Positions 9,154-17,683 of a DNA stretch of 64,000 nt are shown piece by piece (the stretch's first letter is position 1; each line of letters opens with the position of its first letter). Position numbers and translations under genes: made by a program. Source of the stretch: Thermohalobaculum sp039187815 (GTDB lineage: Bacteria; Pseudomonadota; Alphaproteobacteria; Rhodobacterales; Rhodobacteraceae); the NCBI GenBank assembly GCA_039187815.1, contig JBCCZI010000008.1:1-64000 (forward strand). The letters are read 5' to 3'. The notes under the pieces are model-generated. The model worked only from the letters and a program-made list of their open reading frames with translations. It ran no database searches and was not told where the DNA came from.

Positions 9154-9179
9154 CCGCCGGCGCCTCAGGCCGCCGGCGG
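9154..9179. terminator. G/C-rich hairpin between convergent genes
   Basis: CCGCCGGCG (9154-9162) pairs with CGCCGGCGG (9171-9179) across an eight-base loop. It lies between the stop of the NIDO protein and the end of the HD-domain gene, overlapping the latter's last codons. There is no T-run, so intrinsic termination is uncertain, but a bidirectional transcript-end structure is plausible. Confidence 0.4.
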
Positions 9180-9794
9180 CAGTCCCAGACTGACGCCCGC
9201 CTGCATCACCGCAGGGTCATAGGCCTTGCGCGCGAAGACGGCACGAACATCCGCCTCGAAGCTTTCGAGCGGATCCATGGGATAGGCGGGGTCGAAGCTC
9301 GCCTGATCCCAGCGCTCGCAGAAATCCACACAGGCCTGGTAGTGCGGGCTGTCGCGATAGCGCTCGCGCAGCTCACGGTCCCAGCCATAGTGGTGGGCGT
9401 AGTAATACATCTGGAAGATGCCGTGGTGCTCGACCACCCAGGTGACCTCCTCGCGCATGAAGGGGCGCAGGATCTCGGCCGCCATCTTGTCGTGGTTCTG
9501 GGGCGCCAGCCGGTCGCCGATATCGTGCAGCAGGGCCGCCACCACCCAGTCGAGATCGGCCCCGTCCCGCCGCGCGCGCGTGGCCGATTGCAGCCCATGC
9601 TCGAGCCGCGTGATCTGATAGCCGGGCAGCGCCTCGTCCGCCTGGGCGGCAAGCTCCTTAAGCAGACGCTCTCCGGTGCCGGCCAGAAACGGCTTCTCCA
9701 TGCGCTCGAGCAGCGCATAGTCCTCGAACGTCCCGTCCTTCATCTGGGTGAAGGCGACGGTCTGGTCCAGATCCTTGTCCAGATCCTCAGGCAT
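9165..9794 (-). CDS. HD-domain protein, PhnZ-like mixed-valence diiron oxygenase candidate
   Basis: 209 residues. The HD ligand set is complete and spaced as in PhnZ-type oxygenases: His66 (LEHGLQ), His90-Asp91 (LLHDIGD), His101 (QNHDKM), His123 or 124 (VEHHG) and Asp163 (ERWDQ). In characterised systems PhnZ cleaves the C-P bond of a hydroxylated aminoethylphosphonate made by the partner PhnY. Here the partner is present: the gene's ATGCCTGA overlaps the stop of an upstream PhyH-family dioxygenase by eight bases, so the two are translationally coupled. The substrate is not shown by the sequence, and related HD proteins act on other hydroxylated compounds. Confidence 0.8.
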   Translation of the reverse strand: MPEDLDKDLDQTVAFTQMKDGTFEDYALLERMEKPFLAGTGERLLKELAAQADEALPGYQITRLEHGLQSATRARRDGADLDWVVAALLHDIGDRLAPQNHDKMAAEILRPFMREEVTWVVEHHGIFQMYYYAHHYGWDRELRERYRDSPHYQACVDFCERWDQASFDPAYPMDPLESFEADVRAVFARKAYDPAVMQAGVSLGLPPAA

Positions 9795-10665
9795 GGCTGA
9801 CCTCCGGCGTTGATTTGTAGAGATCATCCTCGGTCTCGAGCCCCTCGGCAAGCACCGAGGCCTGGGCGGCGGCGACTTCTTCCCACAGCGCCAGGCGGGC
9901 CGGGGTGAAGTCTCCGGGCGGCGGCATCAGGTTGATGCGGTTGCGCGTGCGGTCGGCCCCGCGGGCCAGCATGGCATAGTCGCTGCCCGCCCGGACCGTC
10001 GGCGTGTCGGGACGGATATAACGGATCACCAGGCCGATGCGCCGGTCATCGGTGCCGTTCGGCCCCGAGGCGTGGAACAGCCGACCGTGGTGGAGCGACA
10101 TCTCTCCGGGCCGGAGCGCGGCCGGCACCGACTCGGCCTCGTCGACCTCGACCGCGATCTCTTGGCCGCGCGAGAGCAGGTTGTCCTCGGCGAATTTGTC
10201 CTCATGCGGCACGATCGCCTGAGTGTGGCTGCCGGGGACAAAGCGCATGCAGCCCGAAGCGGGTGTCGCCGGCGAGAGCGCGACCCAAGCGGTCACCTCG
10301 TGATCGGTGCCGTCCATGCCCCAATAGGTCAGGTCCTGGTGCCAGCTGACGATCTTGTCGGTGCGCGGCTCCTTGATGAAGTACTCGCAGCTCCAGATCA
10401 GCAGGTCGGGGCCGAGCAGGCTCTCGACCCGGTCGAGCACCCGCGGGTCGCGCGCCACCTCCAGCGGCGTCTCGGCGGCGATGCCGGCGCCCGAGCGCAA
10501 ATATTCGTGGATCGGCCGGGGCAAGGTGCCGTCGAGGCGGCTCTCGGCGCCCTCGAGCGCGGCGCGGCTCACGGCGACCTCGGCCGGGTCGAGCACAGGG
10601 ATCGGGCACAGAAACCCGTTGCGGCGATAGCGGGCGATCTCGGCATCGGTGAGGGCGTGGGTCAT
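9787..10665 (-). CDS. PhyH-family Fe(II)/2-oxoglutarate dioxygenase, PhnY-like
   Basis: 292 residues of the phytanoyl-CoA dioxygenase superfamily. The facial triad is visible as His109-x-Asp111 (SWHQDLTYW) and distal His198 (HHGRLFHASGPN), with an Arg for 2-oxoglutarate in RRIGLVIRY. Such enzymes hydroxylate a carbon next to the bond a partner will cleave. The coupled downstream HD protein makes a PhnY/PhnZ-type pair the best reading, although PhyH proteins also hydroxylate ectoine, halogenated and other substrates. The start at 10665 (MTHALTD) was preferred over 10695. It is divergent from the LysR regulator, 103 bases away. Confidence 0.82.
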   Translation of the reverse strand: MTHALTDAEIARYRRNGFLCPIPVLDPAEVAVSRAALEGAESRLDGTLPRPIHEYLRSGAGIAAETPLEVARDPRVLDRVESLLGPDLLIWSCEYFIKEPRTDKIVSWHQDLTYWGMDGTDHEVTAWVALSPATPASGCMRFVPGSHTQAIVPHEDKFAEDNLLSRGQEIAVEVDEAESVPAALRPGEMSLHHGRLFHASGPNGTDDRRIGLVIRYIRPDTPTVRAGSDYAMLARGADRTRNRINLMPPPGDFTPARLALWEEVAAAQASVLAEGLETEDDLYKSTPEVSHA

Positions 10666-10720
10666 GTCGGCGGCTCCCTGGATTTGTGGCCCCACCCTGC
10701 GCCGCTTGGCGGGCCCGTAC

Positions 10721-10732
10721 CAGACGCGTCTG
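10721..10732. promoter_or_regulatory. 12-bp perfect palindrome between phyH-like and lysR genes
   Basis: CAGACGCGTCTG is an exact palindrome in the 103-base divergent spacer, 36 bases before the LysR start and 55 bases from the oxygenase start. LysR regulators usually bind interrupted dyads in exactly this position, so it is a candidate recognition or autoregulation site. Chance occurrence in GC-rich DNA cannot be excluded. Confidence 0.45.
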
Positions 10733-10768
10733 TTGCGGCCAAGAAAAAGCCTGGCTTATGCTCGGCCC

Positions 10769-11653
10769 ATGATCCTGTCGCGCATACCCTCGCTCAACTG
10801 GCTGCGGGTCTTTGAGGCCGCCGCCCGGGCCGAGAGCTTTGCCCGCGCCGCCGAGCAACTGCACATGTCTCCCCCCGCGGTCAGCCAGCAGATCCGCGCG
10901 CTCGAGGGCTATCTGGGGCGCCCGCTGTTCACCCGCTCGGCCCACAGCGTCGAGCTGACCGAGGCGGGGCGGGCCTTCCTGCCCTCGGTCACCAATGCGC
11001 TTCTGTCGCTCGAGACCACTGCGTCGAGCCTGTTTGGGCGGACCGATGCCAGGCCGCTGGCGGTGCGCGCCTCGTTGATGTTGGCAGCCTCGTGGCTCGG
11101 GTCGCGGCTGCGGGGCTTCCAGGCGGCGCACCCCTCGGTCCAGCTCACGCTGCTGACGGGGAATGCGGACGAGGATTTCCGCCGCCCGAGCGATCTGATG
11201 ATCACCTTCGGGCGCGGCCCAGGCCCCGGCGAGGCCGGCGATGCCCTGTTCGGCGAGCGCTTGTTCCCGGTCGCCCTGCCCGCCATCGTGGCCCAGATCT
11301 CGACGCCTGCGGACCTGGCGCGCCACCGCCTAATCGAGGTCTCGACCCACCGCTCGAACTGGTCACGCCTGTTGCCCGAGCCCGAGGCCCTGCCCCACCG
11401 GCCCGAGTTCAGCTTCACCGACACCACGGTGACGGCGCTGGCCATGGCGGCGGCCGGCAGCGGGATTGCCATCGCCAGGGCACCAGCCAGCGACCATCTG
11501 GTGGCGCTGCATGGGCTGGTGCCCTGTTTGCCGGAGCTCAGCCTCGACGGCGAGGCGGGCTATCACCTGGTCTACCCAGCGCACCGGCAGCTCGGCCCCG
11601 CCGAGACGGCATTCCGGACCTGGGTGCTATCCGAAGCCCGGCCCTGGGATTAG
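10769..11653 (+). CDS. LysR-family transcriptional regulator (GcvA-like)
   Basis: 294 residues. The N-terminal winged helix reads PSLNWLRVFEAAARAESF then ARAAEQLHMSPPAVSQQIRAL and RPLFTR, the GcvA-type LysR pattern. The rest is the effector-binding domain (RLRGFQAAHPSVQLTLLTG ... AGSGIAIARA). It is divergent from the dioxygenase/HD pair and therefore their likely regulator; its own ligand is unknown. The ATG at 10769 was chosen because the family signature begins a few residues later; the frame extends upstream to 10649 without family similarity. It is convergent with the ABC transporter operon. Confidence 0.9.
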   Translation: MILSRIPSLNWLRVFEAAARAESFARAAEQLHMSPPAVSQQIRALEGYLGRPLFTRSAHSVELTEAGRAFLPSVTNALLSLETTASSLFGRTDARPLAVRASLMLAASWLGSRLRGFQAAHPSVQLTLLTGNADEDFRRPSDLMITFGRGPGPGEAGDALFGERLFPVALPAIVAQISTPADLARHRLIEVSTHRSNWSRLLPEPEALPHRPEFSFTDTTVTALAMAAAGSGIAIARAPASDHLVALHGLVPCLPELSLDGEAGYHLVYPAHRQLGPAETAFRTWVLSEARPWD

Positions 11654-11656
11654 GCC

Positions 11657-12799
11657 TCAGGAATAGGGATCGAGCGCGTCCCGCAGGGCGTCTCCGACAA
11701 ACGAGAACGCCAGCACCGCCAGGATCACCGGCACCATGGGCCAGAGCAGCCAGGGATAGATCTCGACCGCCGTCAGGTTGAGCGCGTCGTTCAGCATCAT
11801 CCCCCAACTGACCGCCGGCGGGCGCAAGCCGAGACCGAGGAAGGACAGCGCCGTCTCGCCCAGGATCATCGACGGGATGGCGAGCGTGGCCGAGGCGATC
11901 AGATGGCTCATGAAGTTGGGCATCATATGCGCCGAGATCACACGCCCGGGCGAGGCGCCCATCAGCTCGGCCGCCTGCACATAGTCCTCCTCGCGCAAGG
12001 CCAGGAATTTCGATCGCACCGCACGCGCGAGCCCCGGCCAGTCGAGCAGCCCGAGGATGATCGAGATGATGAAGAAGACCGTGATCGGCCCCCAGTTGAT
12101 CGGCACCGCCGCCGAGAGCGCGAGCCAGATCGGCAGCTCGGGGAGCGAGCGGAAGATCTCGATCAGCCGCTGCACCGCCGCATCGACCCAGCCGCCGAAA
12201 TAGCCCGCGGCCCCGCCCAGCACCATGCCGATGGCAAAGCTGACCGCAACGCCGATCAGCCCGATGGTCATCGAGAGCCGGGCGCCGTAGATCATGCGGC
12301 TGAGCATATCGCGCCCCAGCCGGTCCGAGCCGAGCATGTAGAGCTCGCCCTCGGCCGGCGGACAGATCAGGCGGAACCGCCCCTCGATAAAGCCGAACAG
12401 GCGGTAAGGCTCGCCGCAGATGCTCAGCACGGGCACGTCCATTGGGCGGGTGTAGTCGGTGACCTCCTTCACCAGCCCCGTCGCGATGTCATAGACCGTG
12501 GCCGTCGGATAGGTGTGCAGCCCGCGATAGGCGCCCTCATGGAACAGATAGAGCCCCTGGGGCGGGGCGTAGATGTTGTTCTCGTCAAAGCTGTTCGGCA
12601 GGTAGGGCGCGAAGATCTCGACAAAGGGCAGGCAGGCATAGCCGACCACCAGGAACAGCAGGCAGAAGACGCCGAGCCGGTGGCGCCGGAACCGCCGCCA
12701 GACCAGCAGCCAGGTGGGCGCGTCGAGATCCACACGGTCCAGGCCCTGGCGCTGCACCTCGGGGTCGTAGGGCGCGGGGTCGACGTAATGCTCGGCCAT
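11657..12799 (-). CDS. Peptide ABC transporter permease, OppC/YejE type
   Basis: 380 residues, last gene of a four-gene transporter operon. The N-terminal segment WRRFRRHRLGVFCLLFLVVG is the OppC-type anchor helix. A long periplasmic insert follows, and then the permease core with GSDRLGRDMLSRMIYGARLS and the EAA-like loop AAELMGASPGRVISAHMMPN that contacts the ATPase. The large insert between helix 1 and the core is typical of YejE. Its start lies one base after the stop of the preceding permease gene. Substrates of this family include short peptides and peptide antibiotics; nothing here narrows it. Confidence 0.9.
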   Translation of the reverse strand: MAEHYVDPAPYDPEVQRQGLDRVDLDAPTWLLVWRRFRRHRLGVFCLLFLVVGYACLPFVEIFAPYLPNSFDENNIYAPPQGLYLFHEGAYRGLHTYPTATVYDIATGLVKEVTDYTRPMDVPVLSICGEPYRLFGFIEGRFRLICPPAEGELYMLGSDRLGRDMLSRMIYGARLSMTIGLIGVAVSFAIGMVLGGAAGYFGGWVDAAVQRLIEIFRSLPELPIWLALSAAVPINWGPITVFFIISIILGLLDWPGLARAVRSKFLALREEDYVQAAELMGASPGRVISAHMMPNFMSHLIASATLAIPSMILGETALSFLGLGLRPPAVSWGMMLNDALNLTAVEIYPWLLWPMVPVILAVLAFSFVGDALRDALDPYS

Positions 12800-12800
12800 C

Positions 12801-13829
12801 TCAGCCTCCCTTGCGCCGTCCCGAGAGGCGGATGCGCGGATCGAGCACCGCCAGCAGGATGTCCGAGATCAGCATGCCGACCAGGGTCAGCACCGAGACG
12901 AACAGCAGGATGAAGCCCGACATGAAGATGTCCTGGGCCTTCAGCGCCTGGAGCAGCACAGGGCCAAGCGTCGGCAGGCTCATGACCACCGAGACCATGA
13001 CCGAGCCGCTGACCAGCTGTGGCGCGAGATTGCCGATATCGGCGACAAAGGGGTTCAGCGCCATGCGGAGCGGATAGCGGATGGTCGCCATGGCCGGCGG
13101 CACGCCCTTGGCCCGCGCGGTCTCCACATAGGGTTTGTGCAGCTCGTCCATCAGATTGGCCCGCAGACGGCGCATCACCGCCGCCGCCGCCGAGGTGCCG
13201 ATGACGATGGTCGGCACGATCAGATGGGTGAGGATCGAGAGGAGCTTGCCCCAGCTCATGGGCTCGCCTTCGTATTCGCGGGCCATCAGGCCGCCGACAG
13301 GGATGTCGAAATAGCGCGCGCCATAGGCCAGCAGGATCAGCGCCAGTAGGAAGTTGGGTGTAGCGAGGCCGATGTAGCCGATCAGCGAGGCGAGATAATC
13401 GACCCAGGTGTTCGCGCGCACCGCAGCGATGGTGCCGAGCGGCAAGGCGACCACATAGACGAAGATCAGCGAAGCGAGGTTCACAATGGCCGTCAGCGTC
13501 GCCGTCTCGCCCACCACATCGATGACCGGGCGATCAAGCTCGAAGGACCAGCCGAACTCCCCCTGCAACAGCCCGGCAAACCCGTTCGGCCCCGGGATCG
13601 CGCCGATCCAGATCAGGTATTGCTGCAGGATCGGCTTATCCAGCGAGTACTCGGCGATCATCTCCTCGGCACGCTGCACGCCCGCCGCCTCGCCGGTCGA
13701 CTGCATCTCGGCGATGCGGTTGGAGAGCACATTGCCAGGCGGCAGGTTGATGATCACGAACACCAGCGCCGAGATCGCCACCAGCGTCACCGCCATGGTG
13801 GCGAGCTTGCGGGCGAGAAAGCCGATCAT
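12801..13829 (-). CDS. Peptide ABC transporter permease, OppB/YejB type
   Basis: 342 residues. Begins MIGFLARKLATMAVTLVAIS with the OppB-type first helix and VFVIINLPPGN, and has the core ETARAKGVPPAMATIRYPLRMALNP, matching the conserved cytoplasmic coupling loop. The start ATG at 13829 overlaps the stop of the substrate-binding protein gene (ATGA), which fixes it over the longer frame at 13874. It acts with the OppC-type partner as the transmembrane channel in the inner membrane. Confidence 0.9.
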   Translation of the reverse strand: MIGFLARKLATMAVTLVAISALVFVIINLPPGNVLSNRIAEMQSTGEAAGVQRAEEMIAEYSLDKPILQQYLIWIGAIPGPNGFAGLLQGEFGWSFELDRPVIDVVGETATLTAIVNLASLIFVYVVALPLGTIAAVRANTWVDYLASLIGYIGLATPNFLLALILLAYGARYFDIPVGGLMAREYEGEPMSWGKLLSILTHLIVPTIVIGTSAAAAVMRRLRANLMDELHKPYVETARAKGVPPAMATIRYPLRMALNPFVADIGNLAPQLVSGSVMVSVVMSLPTLGPVLLQALKAQDIFMSGFILLFVSVLTLVGMLISDILLAVLDPRIRLSGRRKGG

Positions 13830-15754
13830 TGGGTGGCCCCGGCCCCGCTGGTCGGATCGCCACCCTCGAACCACAGCTCGTCCATGCGGTGGATGCCCAT
13901 CTGGGCGCCGGGGTCCCAGGCATAGATCGCCTCGGGCGGCAGATTGCGCAGCGCCCGCGCCGCCACCACCGGGATCGGCGCCCGCGCGACCGTCCCGATG
14001 ACAAAGACCTGGTCCGCATGGAGCGCCAGCATCCTGCTCCAGGCATCGGCGCGGGCATCGTCATCGGCGGCGGTCAGCCAGGCCTTGTAGAGGCGCATGA
14101 GCTGCTTGGCCTCGGGCATCTTCGGCGCCTCGCCGGCCGCGCCTTTGGTCTGGTAGTGCTGCCCCCAGGCAGGCCAGGAGAAATTGGCCTGATCCACGGG
14201 AGCCAGCTCACGCGGCTCGGCCTCCGGTGTGGGGATGCCGTTGTTCCAGCCGTACCAGGCAACCATCATCGAGCGCCCGGAATAAGCCCGGTCACGCAGG
14301 ATGTCCCGGTCGAGCGGGCGCAGCAGCAGGCGAATGCCGAGCCGCTCCCAGGTCGCGCCGATCAGCTCGAGCGTGTCGGCCACCTGCTGACGCTCACCCG
14401 CCGTCTCGACATAGATCTCCATGGGCCGCCCATCGGGCAGCAGGCGAACCCCGGCGGCGTTGCGGTCCGTCAGGCCGATCTCGTCCAGCAGCGCATTGGC
14501 CGTGTCGATGTCGAAGCGGGCCCAGGCGACCGCCTCCTCGGCGTCGAAGAACGGGCTCTCCTCAAGGGCCGCCACAGCCCGCTCGGCCGCCAGCCCGAAA
14601 TACAGCACCTTGTTGATGGCCTTGCGGCTGATCCCGAGCGACAGCGCGCGCCGGAAGCGGGCATCCTGGAACAGCGCCTTCCAGGCATGGTCGCGATAAG
14701 TGAGGTTCGGATAGAGCGCCACCTCGGAGGCCGAGCCCGAGCGCCAGAGGCGGGTGTTGAACGAGCCCTCGGCCTGTTTCTTCTTCAGCACCGGCGCATC
14801 CGTGAAGCTGAGCGAGCGCGCCTGCAGCCCGGCCTCGCCCAGTGAGGCTTTGAGCGGGATCAGCCCGGCCGCCGCGATCTCGAGCTCGACGCTGTCGATG
14901 TAGGGGAGCTGGCGCCCCTCTGCATCGATGCGGTGGAAAAATGGATTGCGCTTGAGCACATAGCGCTGGCCGTTCTTCGGCGAGGTGTTGCGCCAGGGCT
15001 GGAGCACCGGCAGCTCGGGATTGTCGAACTTATAAAGATTGTCGATGCGGTTGTGGAGCTGCGCCCAGTCCCGCGCGTTCTTCTTCTCGACCAGGGCCGC
15101 CAGCGCCTGCGGATCCGCATAGGCCGCATGGCAGAGCTTCATGTAATGGGCGGGGCGGTAGATATAGACCGGCCGGGCGCGCGCCAGGGCGGGCAGAAAG
15201 CGCGGGTTCGGGGCATGCCAAGTGTAGCGGATGGTGACGGGGTCGATCACATCGACCTTTGGCGGGCGGCCGTCGACCAGCATCTCGATGGGCGGGCCCT
15301 TGGGCGAGAGGTCCGGATGGTTCGCCACATCCTCCCACCAATAGCGCAGATCCTCGGTGGTGAAGGGATGCCCGTCGGACCAGCGATGGCCCGGGCGCAG
15401 ATGCAGCGTGACCGCGCGGCCGTCCTCGGAGGTCGTCACATCGCGCAGGATATCGGGGCGGAGGCGGTAGCTCTCGTCATAGCCGACCAGACGCGCATAG
15501 CCGTAGGCGGCCATGTAGCGCACATCTTTGGCGCGCGTGACGAACATACGCAGCATGCCGCCATGGACACCCGGGCGCCGGTCGCGGGCTTTGAGATCCG
15601 CGATCAGCGGTGTAGCGGGCACACGCTCGGCAACCGGCGGCAGGGTGCCCGCCTCGACCCGGTCGAGCAGCGCGGGCGTCTCGATCATGGCGACCGGCTC
15701 GGCCAGCGGCAGGGTGGGCAGGCACAGCAGGGCAAGCCAGGGCAACAGTCTCAT
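13826..15754 (-). CDS. Periplasmic peptide-binding protein of the ABC transporter
   Basis: 642 residues of the extracellular solute-binding protein family 5. A short signal peptide (MRLLPWLALLCLPTLPLAEP) directs it to the periplasm. Family markers include VTLHLRPGHRWSDGHPFTTEDLRYWWEDV and a C-terminal region with NFSWPAWGQHYQTKG. The length, longer than OppA (about 540), matches the YejA-like branch. It is translationally coupled on both sides (ATGA overlaps at 15751-15754 and 13826-13829). Ligand unknown. Confidence 0.9.
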   Translation of the reverse strand: MRLLPWLALLCLPTLPLAEPVAMIETPALLDRVEAGTLPPVAERVPATPLIADLKARDRRPGVHGGMLRMFVTRAKDVRYMAAYGYARLVGYDESYRLRPDILRDVTTSEDGRAVTLHLRPGHRWSDGHPFTTEDLRYWWEDVANHPDLSPKGPPIEMLVDGRPPKVDVIDPVTIRYTWHAPNPRFLPALARARPVYIYRPAHYMKLCHAAYADPQALAALVEKKNARDWAQLHNRIDNLYKFDNPELPVLQPWRNTSPKNGQRYVLKRNPFFHRIDAEGRQLPYIDSVELEIAAAGLIPLKASLGEAGLQARSLSFTDAPVLKKKQAEGSFNTRLWRSGSASEVALYPNLTYRDHAWKALFQDARFRRALSLGISRKAINKVLYFGLAAERAVAALEESPFFDAEEAVAWARFDIDTANALLDEIGLTDRNAAGVRLLPDGRPMEIYVETAGERQQVADTLELIGATWERLGIRLLLRPLDRDILRDRAYSGRSMMVAWYGWNNGIPTPEAEPRELAPVDQANFSWPAWGQHYQTKGAAGEAPKMPEAKQLMRLYKAWLTAADDDARADAWSRMLALHADQVFVIGTVARAPIPVVAARALRNLPPEAIYAWDPGAQMGIHRMDELWFEGGDPTSGAGATQ

Positions 15755-17514
15755 GCGGCAGATCTCACGCGGTGGCCGGGCGCGACCTCGACCAGGCCCG
15801 GGGCCGCCCCCTCTTTGTAGCCGAAGGGGGACGGCCAGTCTTCGGGCTCACCCGCCCCTGCGGCAACGAGCTTCAGGTCGAGCCGGCGCTGGGTGTCCGG
15901 CTCGGGCGAGGCGGCGATCAGCGCGCGGGTATAAGGGTGGCGGGGGGCGCCAAAGACCGCCTTGCAGTCGCCCTCCTCGACCACCCGGCCGCGGCGCATC
16001 ACCAGGATCCGGTTCGCCAGGCGCGAGACCACGGCGAGATCGTGCGAGATGAACAGGATCGAGAGCCCGAGATCCGCCTGCAGCCCTTCGAGCATCTCGA
16101 GCACCTCGGCCTGCACCGAGACATCGAGCGCCGAGGTCGGCTCGTCACAGATCAACAGCTCGGGCTCGAGCGCGAGCGCCCGCGCGATGGCGATGCGCTG
16201 GCGCTGACCACCAGAGAACGCATACGGAAACCGCGCGAGATGCACGGCCGAGAGGCCGACGCGCTCCATCAGATAGGCGGCGCGGTCGCGCTGCTCGGCG
16301 GCGCTTCCGACCCCGTGGATGCGCAGCGGCTCGGTCAGGATATCCTGCACCGACATGCGCGGGCTGAGCGCGGCATAAGGATCCTGGAACACCATCTGGG
16401 CCGAGCGGCGATAGCGCTTCAGCGTCTCGCCCGTCATCTGGGCGATGTCCGCCTCGCCGCCCTCGCGCGGGCGGAAAACCATGCGCGCGCCCGGATCCGG
16501 CGTCTCGGCCCGCAGCACCAGCCGGGCGACGGTGGATTTGCCGGACCCGGATTCGCCGACGACCGCCAGGGTCTGGCCGCGCTCGAGATCGGCTTCGAAC
16601 CCCGCCAGGGCTTGGACCGTGCCGCGCCCCCGCTCGCGATAGGTTTTGGAGAGATCCGAGACCGAGAGGATGCAGCGCTCCGCCTCGGGCTCTGCACAGG
16701 CCGAGAGAACCTCGGGCGCGCGCGGCGCCGCGGCCACCAGCCCGCGGGTATAGGCGTGGCCAGGGGCGGCCAGAACCCGTTCGCAGGCGCCGGCCTCGAC
16801 CACCCGCCCGCGGTTCATCACGACCACCGTGTCGGCCATATTAGCCACCACGCCCAAGTCATGGGTGATCAGGATCACGGCCAGGTTGTGGCTGCGGGTG
16901 AGCCCGCGGATGAGCTCGAGCACCGTCGCCTGGGTCGTCACATCGAGCGCGGTGGTCGGCTCGTCGGCGATCACCAGCGACGGGCGTCCGATCATCGCCA
17001 TGGCGATCACCGCCCGCTGGCGGAGGCCACCCGAGAGCTCGAAGGGATAGGAGTTGGCCGCGCGCTCGGGGTTGGGAAAGCCGACCTCGTCCAGGATCTC
17101 GAGCACACGGGCGCGCTCATTCCCGCCCTGGCCGTGGACGCGCAACACCTCGCCCACCTGCCGCCCGACGGTGTGCAGCGGCGAGAGCGCGCTCATGGGC
17201 TCTTGAAAGATCATCGAGATCGTGGTGCCGCGCAGCTTGCGCATGGCCGGACCGTGCAGCGAAAGCAGATCCACCGTGGCGCCGTCGGGGCCGGTGAACA
17301 GCGCGCAGCCCTTGGTGATCGCGGCCCCGCGCGGCAGCAGCCCAAGCGCTGCCTTGGCCGTCAGGGTCTTGCCCGACCCGCTCTCGCCCACCAGGGCCAG
17401 CGTCTCGCCCGGCGCCAGCGAGAACGAGACCCCGTCGACCACCGCGCGCGCAACCCCGGGTACGCCGAAGCAGATCGAGAGATCCTCGAGCGACAGAATC
17501 GGATCGATCGGCAT
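15751..17514 (-). CDS. Tandem ATP-binding subunit of the peptide ABC transporter (YejF/OppDF fusion)
   Basis: 587 residues with two complete ABC domains. The first has Walker A GESGSGKTLT, signature LSGGLRQRAVIA and Walker B LVIADEPTTALD. The second has GESGSGKSTV, FSGGQRQRIAIA and LLICDEPTSALD. Each is followed by an oligopeptide/dipeptide C-terminal segment (HAYTRGLVAA, HPYTRALIAA). A fused dual ATPase is typical of YejF-like systems. This is the first gene of the operon (ATPase, binding protein, two permeases); the upstream spacer to the divergent DUF4261 gene is about 170 bases. Confidence 0.92.
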   Translation of the reverse strand: MPIDPILSLEDLSICFGVPGVARAVVDGVSFSLAPGETLALVGESGSGKTLTAKAALGLLPRGAAITKGCALFTGPDGATVDLLSLHGPAMRKLRGTTISMIFQEPMSALSPLHTVGRQVGEVLRVHGQGGNERARVLEILDEVGFPNPERAANSYPFELSGGLRQRAVIAMAMIGRPSLVIADEPTTALDVTTQATVLELIRGLTRSHNLAVILITHDLGVVANMADTVVVMNRGRVVEAGACERVLAAPGHAYTRGLVAAAPRAPEVLSACAEPEAERCILSVSDLSKTYRERGRGTVQALAGFEADLERGQTLAVVGESGSGKSTVARLVLRAETPDPGARMVFRPREGGEADIAQMTGETLKRYRRSAQMVFQDPYAALSPRMSVQDILTEPLRIHGVGSAAEQRDRAAYLMERVGLSAVHLARFPYAFSGGQRQRIAIARALALEPELLICDEPTSALDVSVQAEVLEMLEGLQADLGLSILFISHDLAVVSRLANRILVMRRGRVVEEGDCKAVFGAPRHPYTRALIAASPEPDTQRRLDLKLVAAGAGEPEDWPSPFGYKEGAAPGLVEVAPGHRVRSAA

Positions 17515-17683
17515 GGTGTCCCCTCCGACAGCCGAGCCCGAGACTGAAAGACGGCGCGGCGCAATTCAACAGAAAAGGGCGTCATCGTCTTGTCTTCCAG
17601 ATGCTTGCCGCGCGGAGCTCGGGCCGGTAGACCGGACCTTACGGGCGCTCGACCCCAGCGCTCGGCAAGCACAGAGGTGGCGG

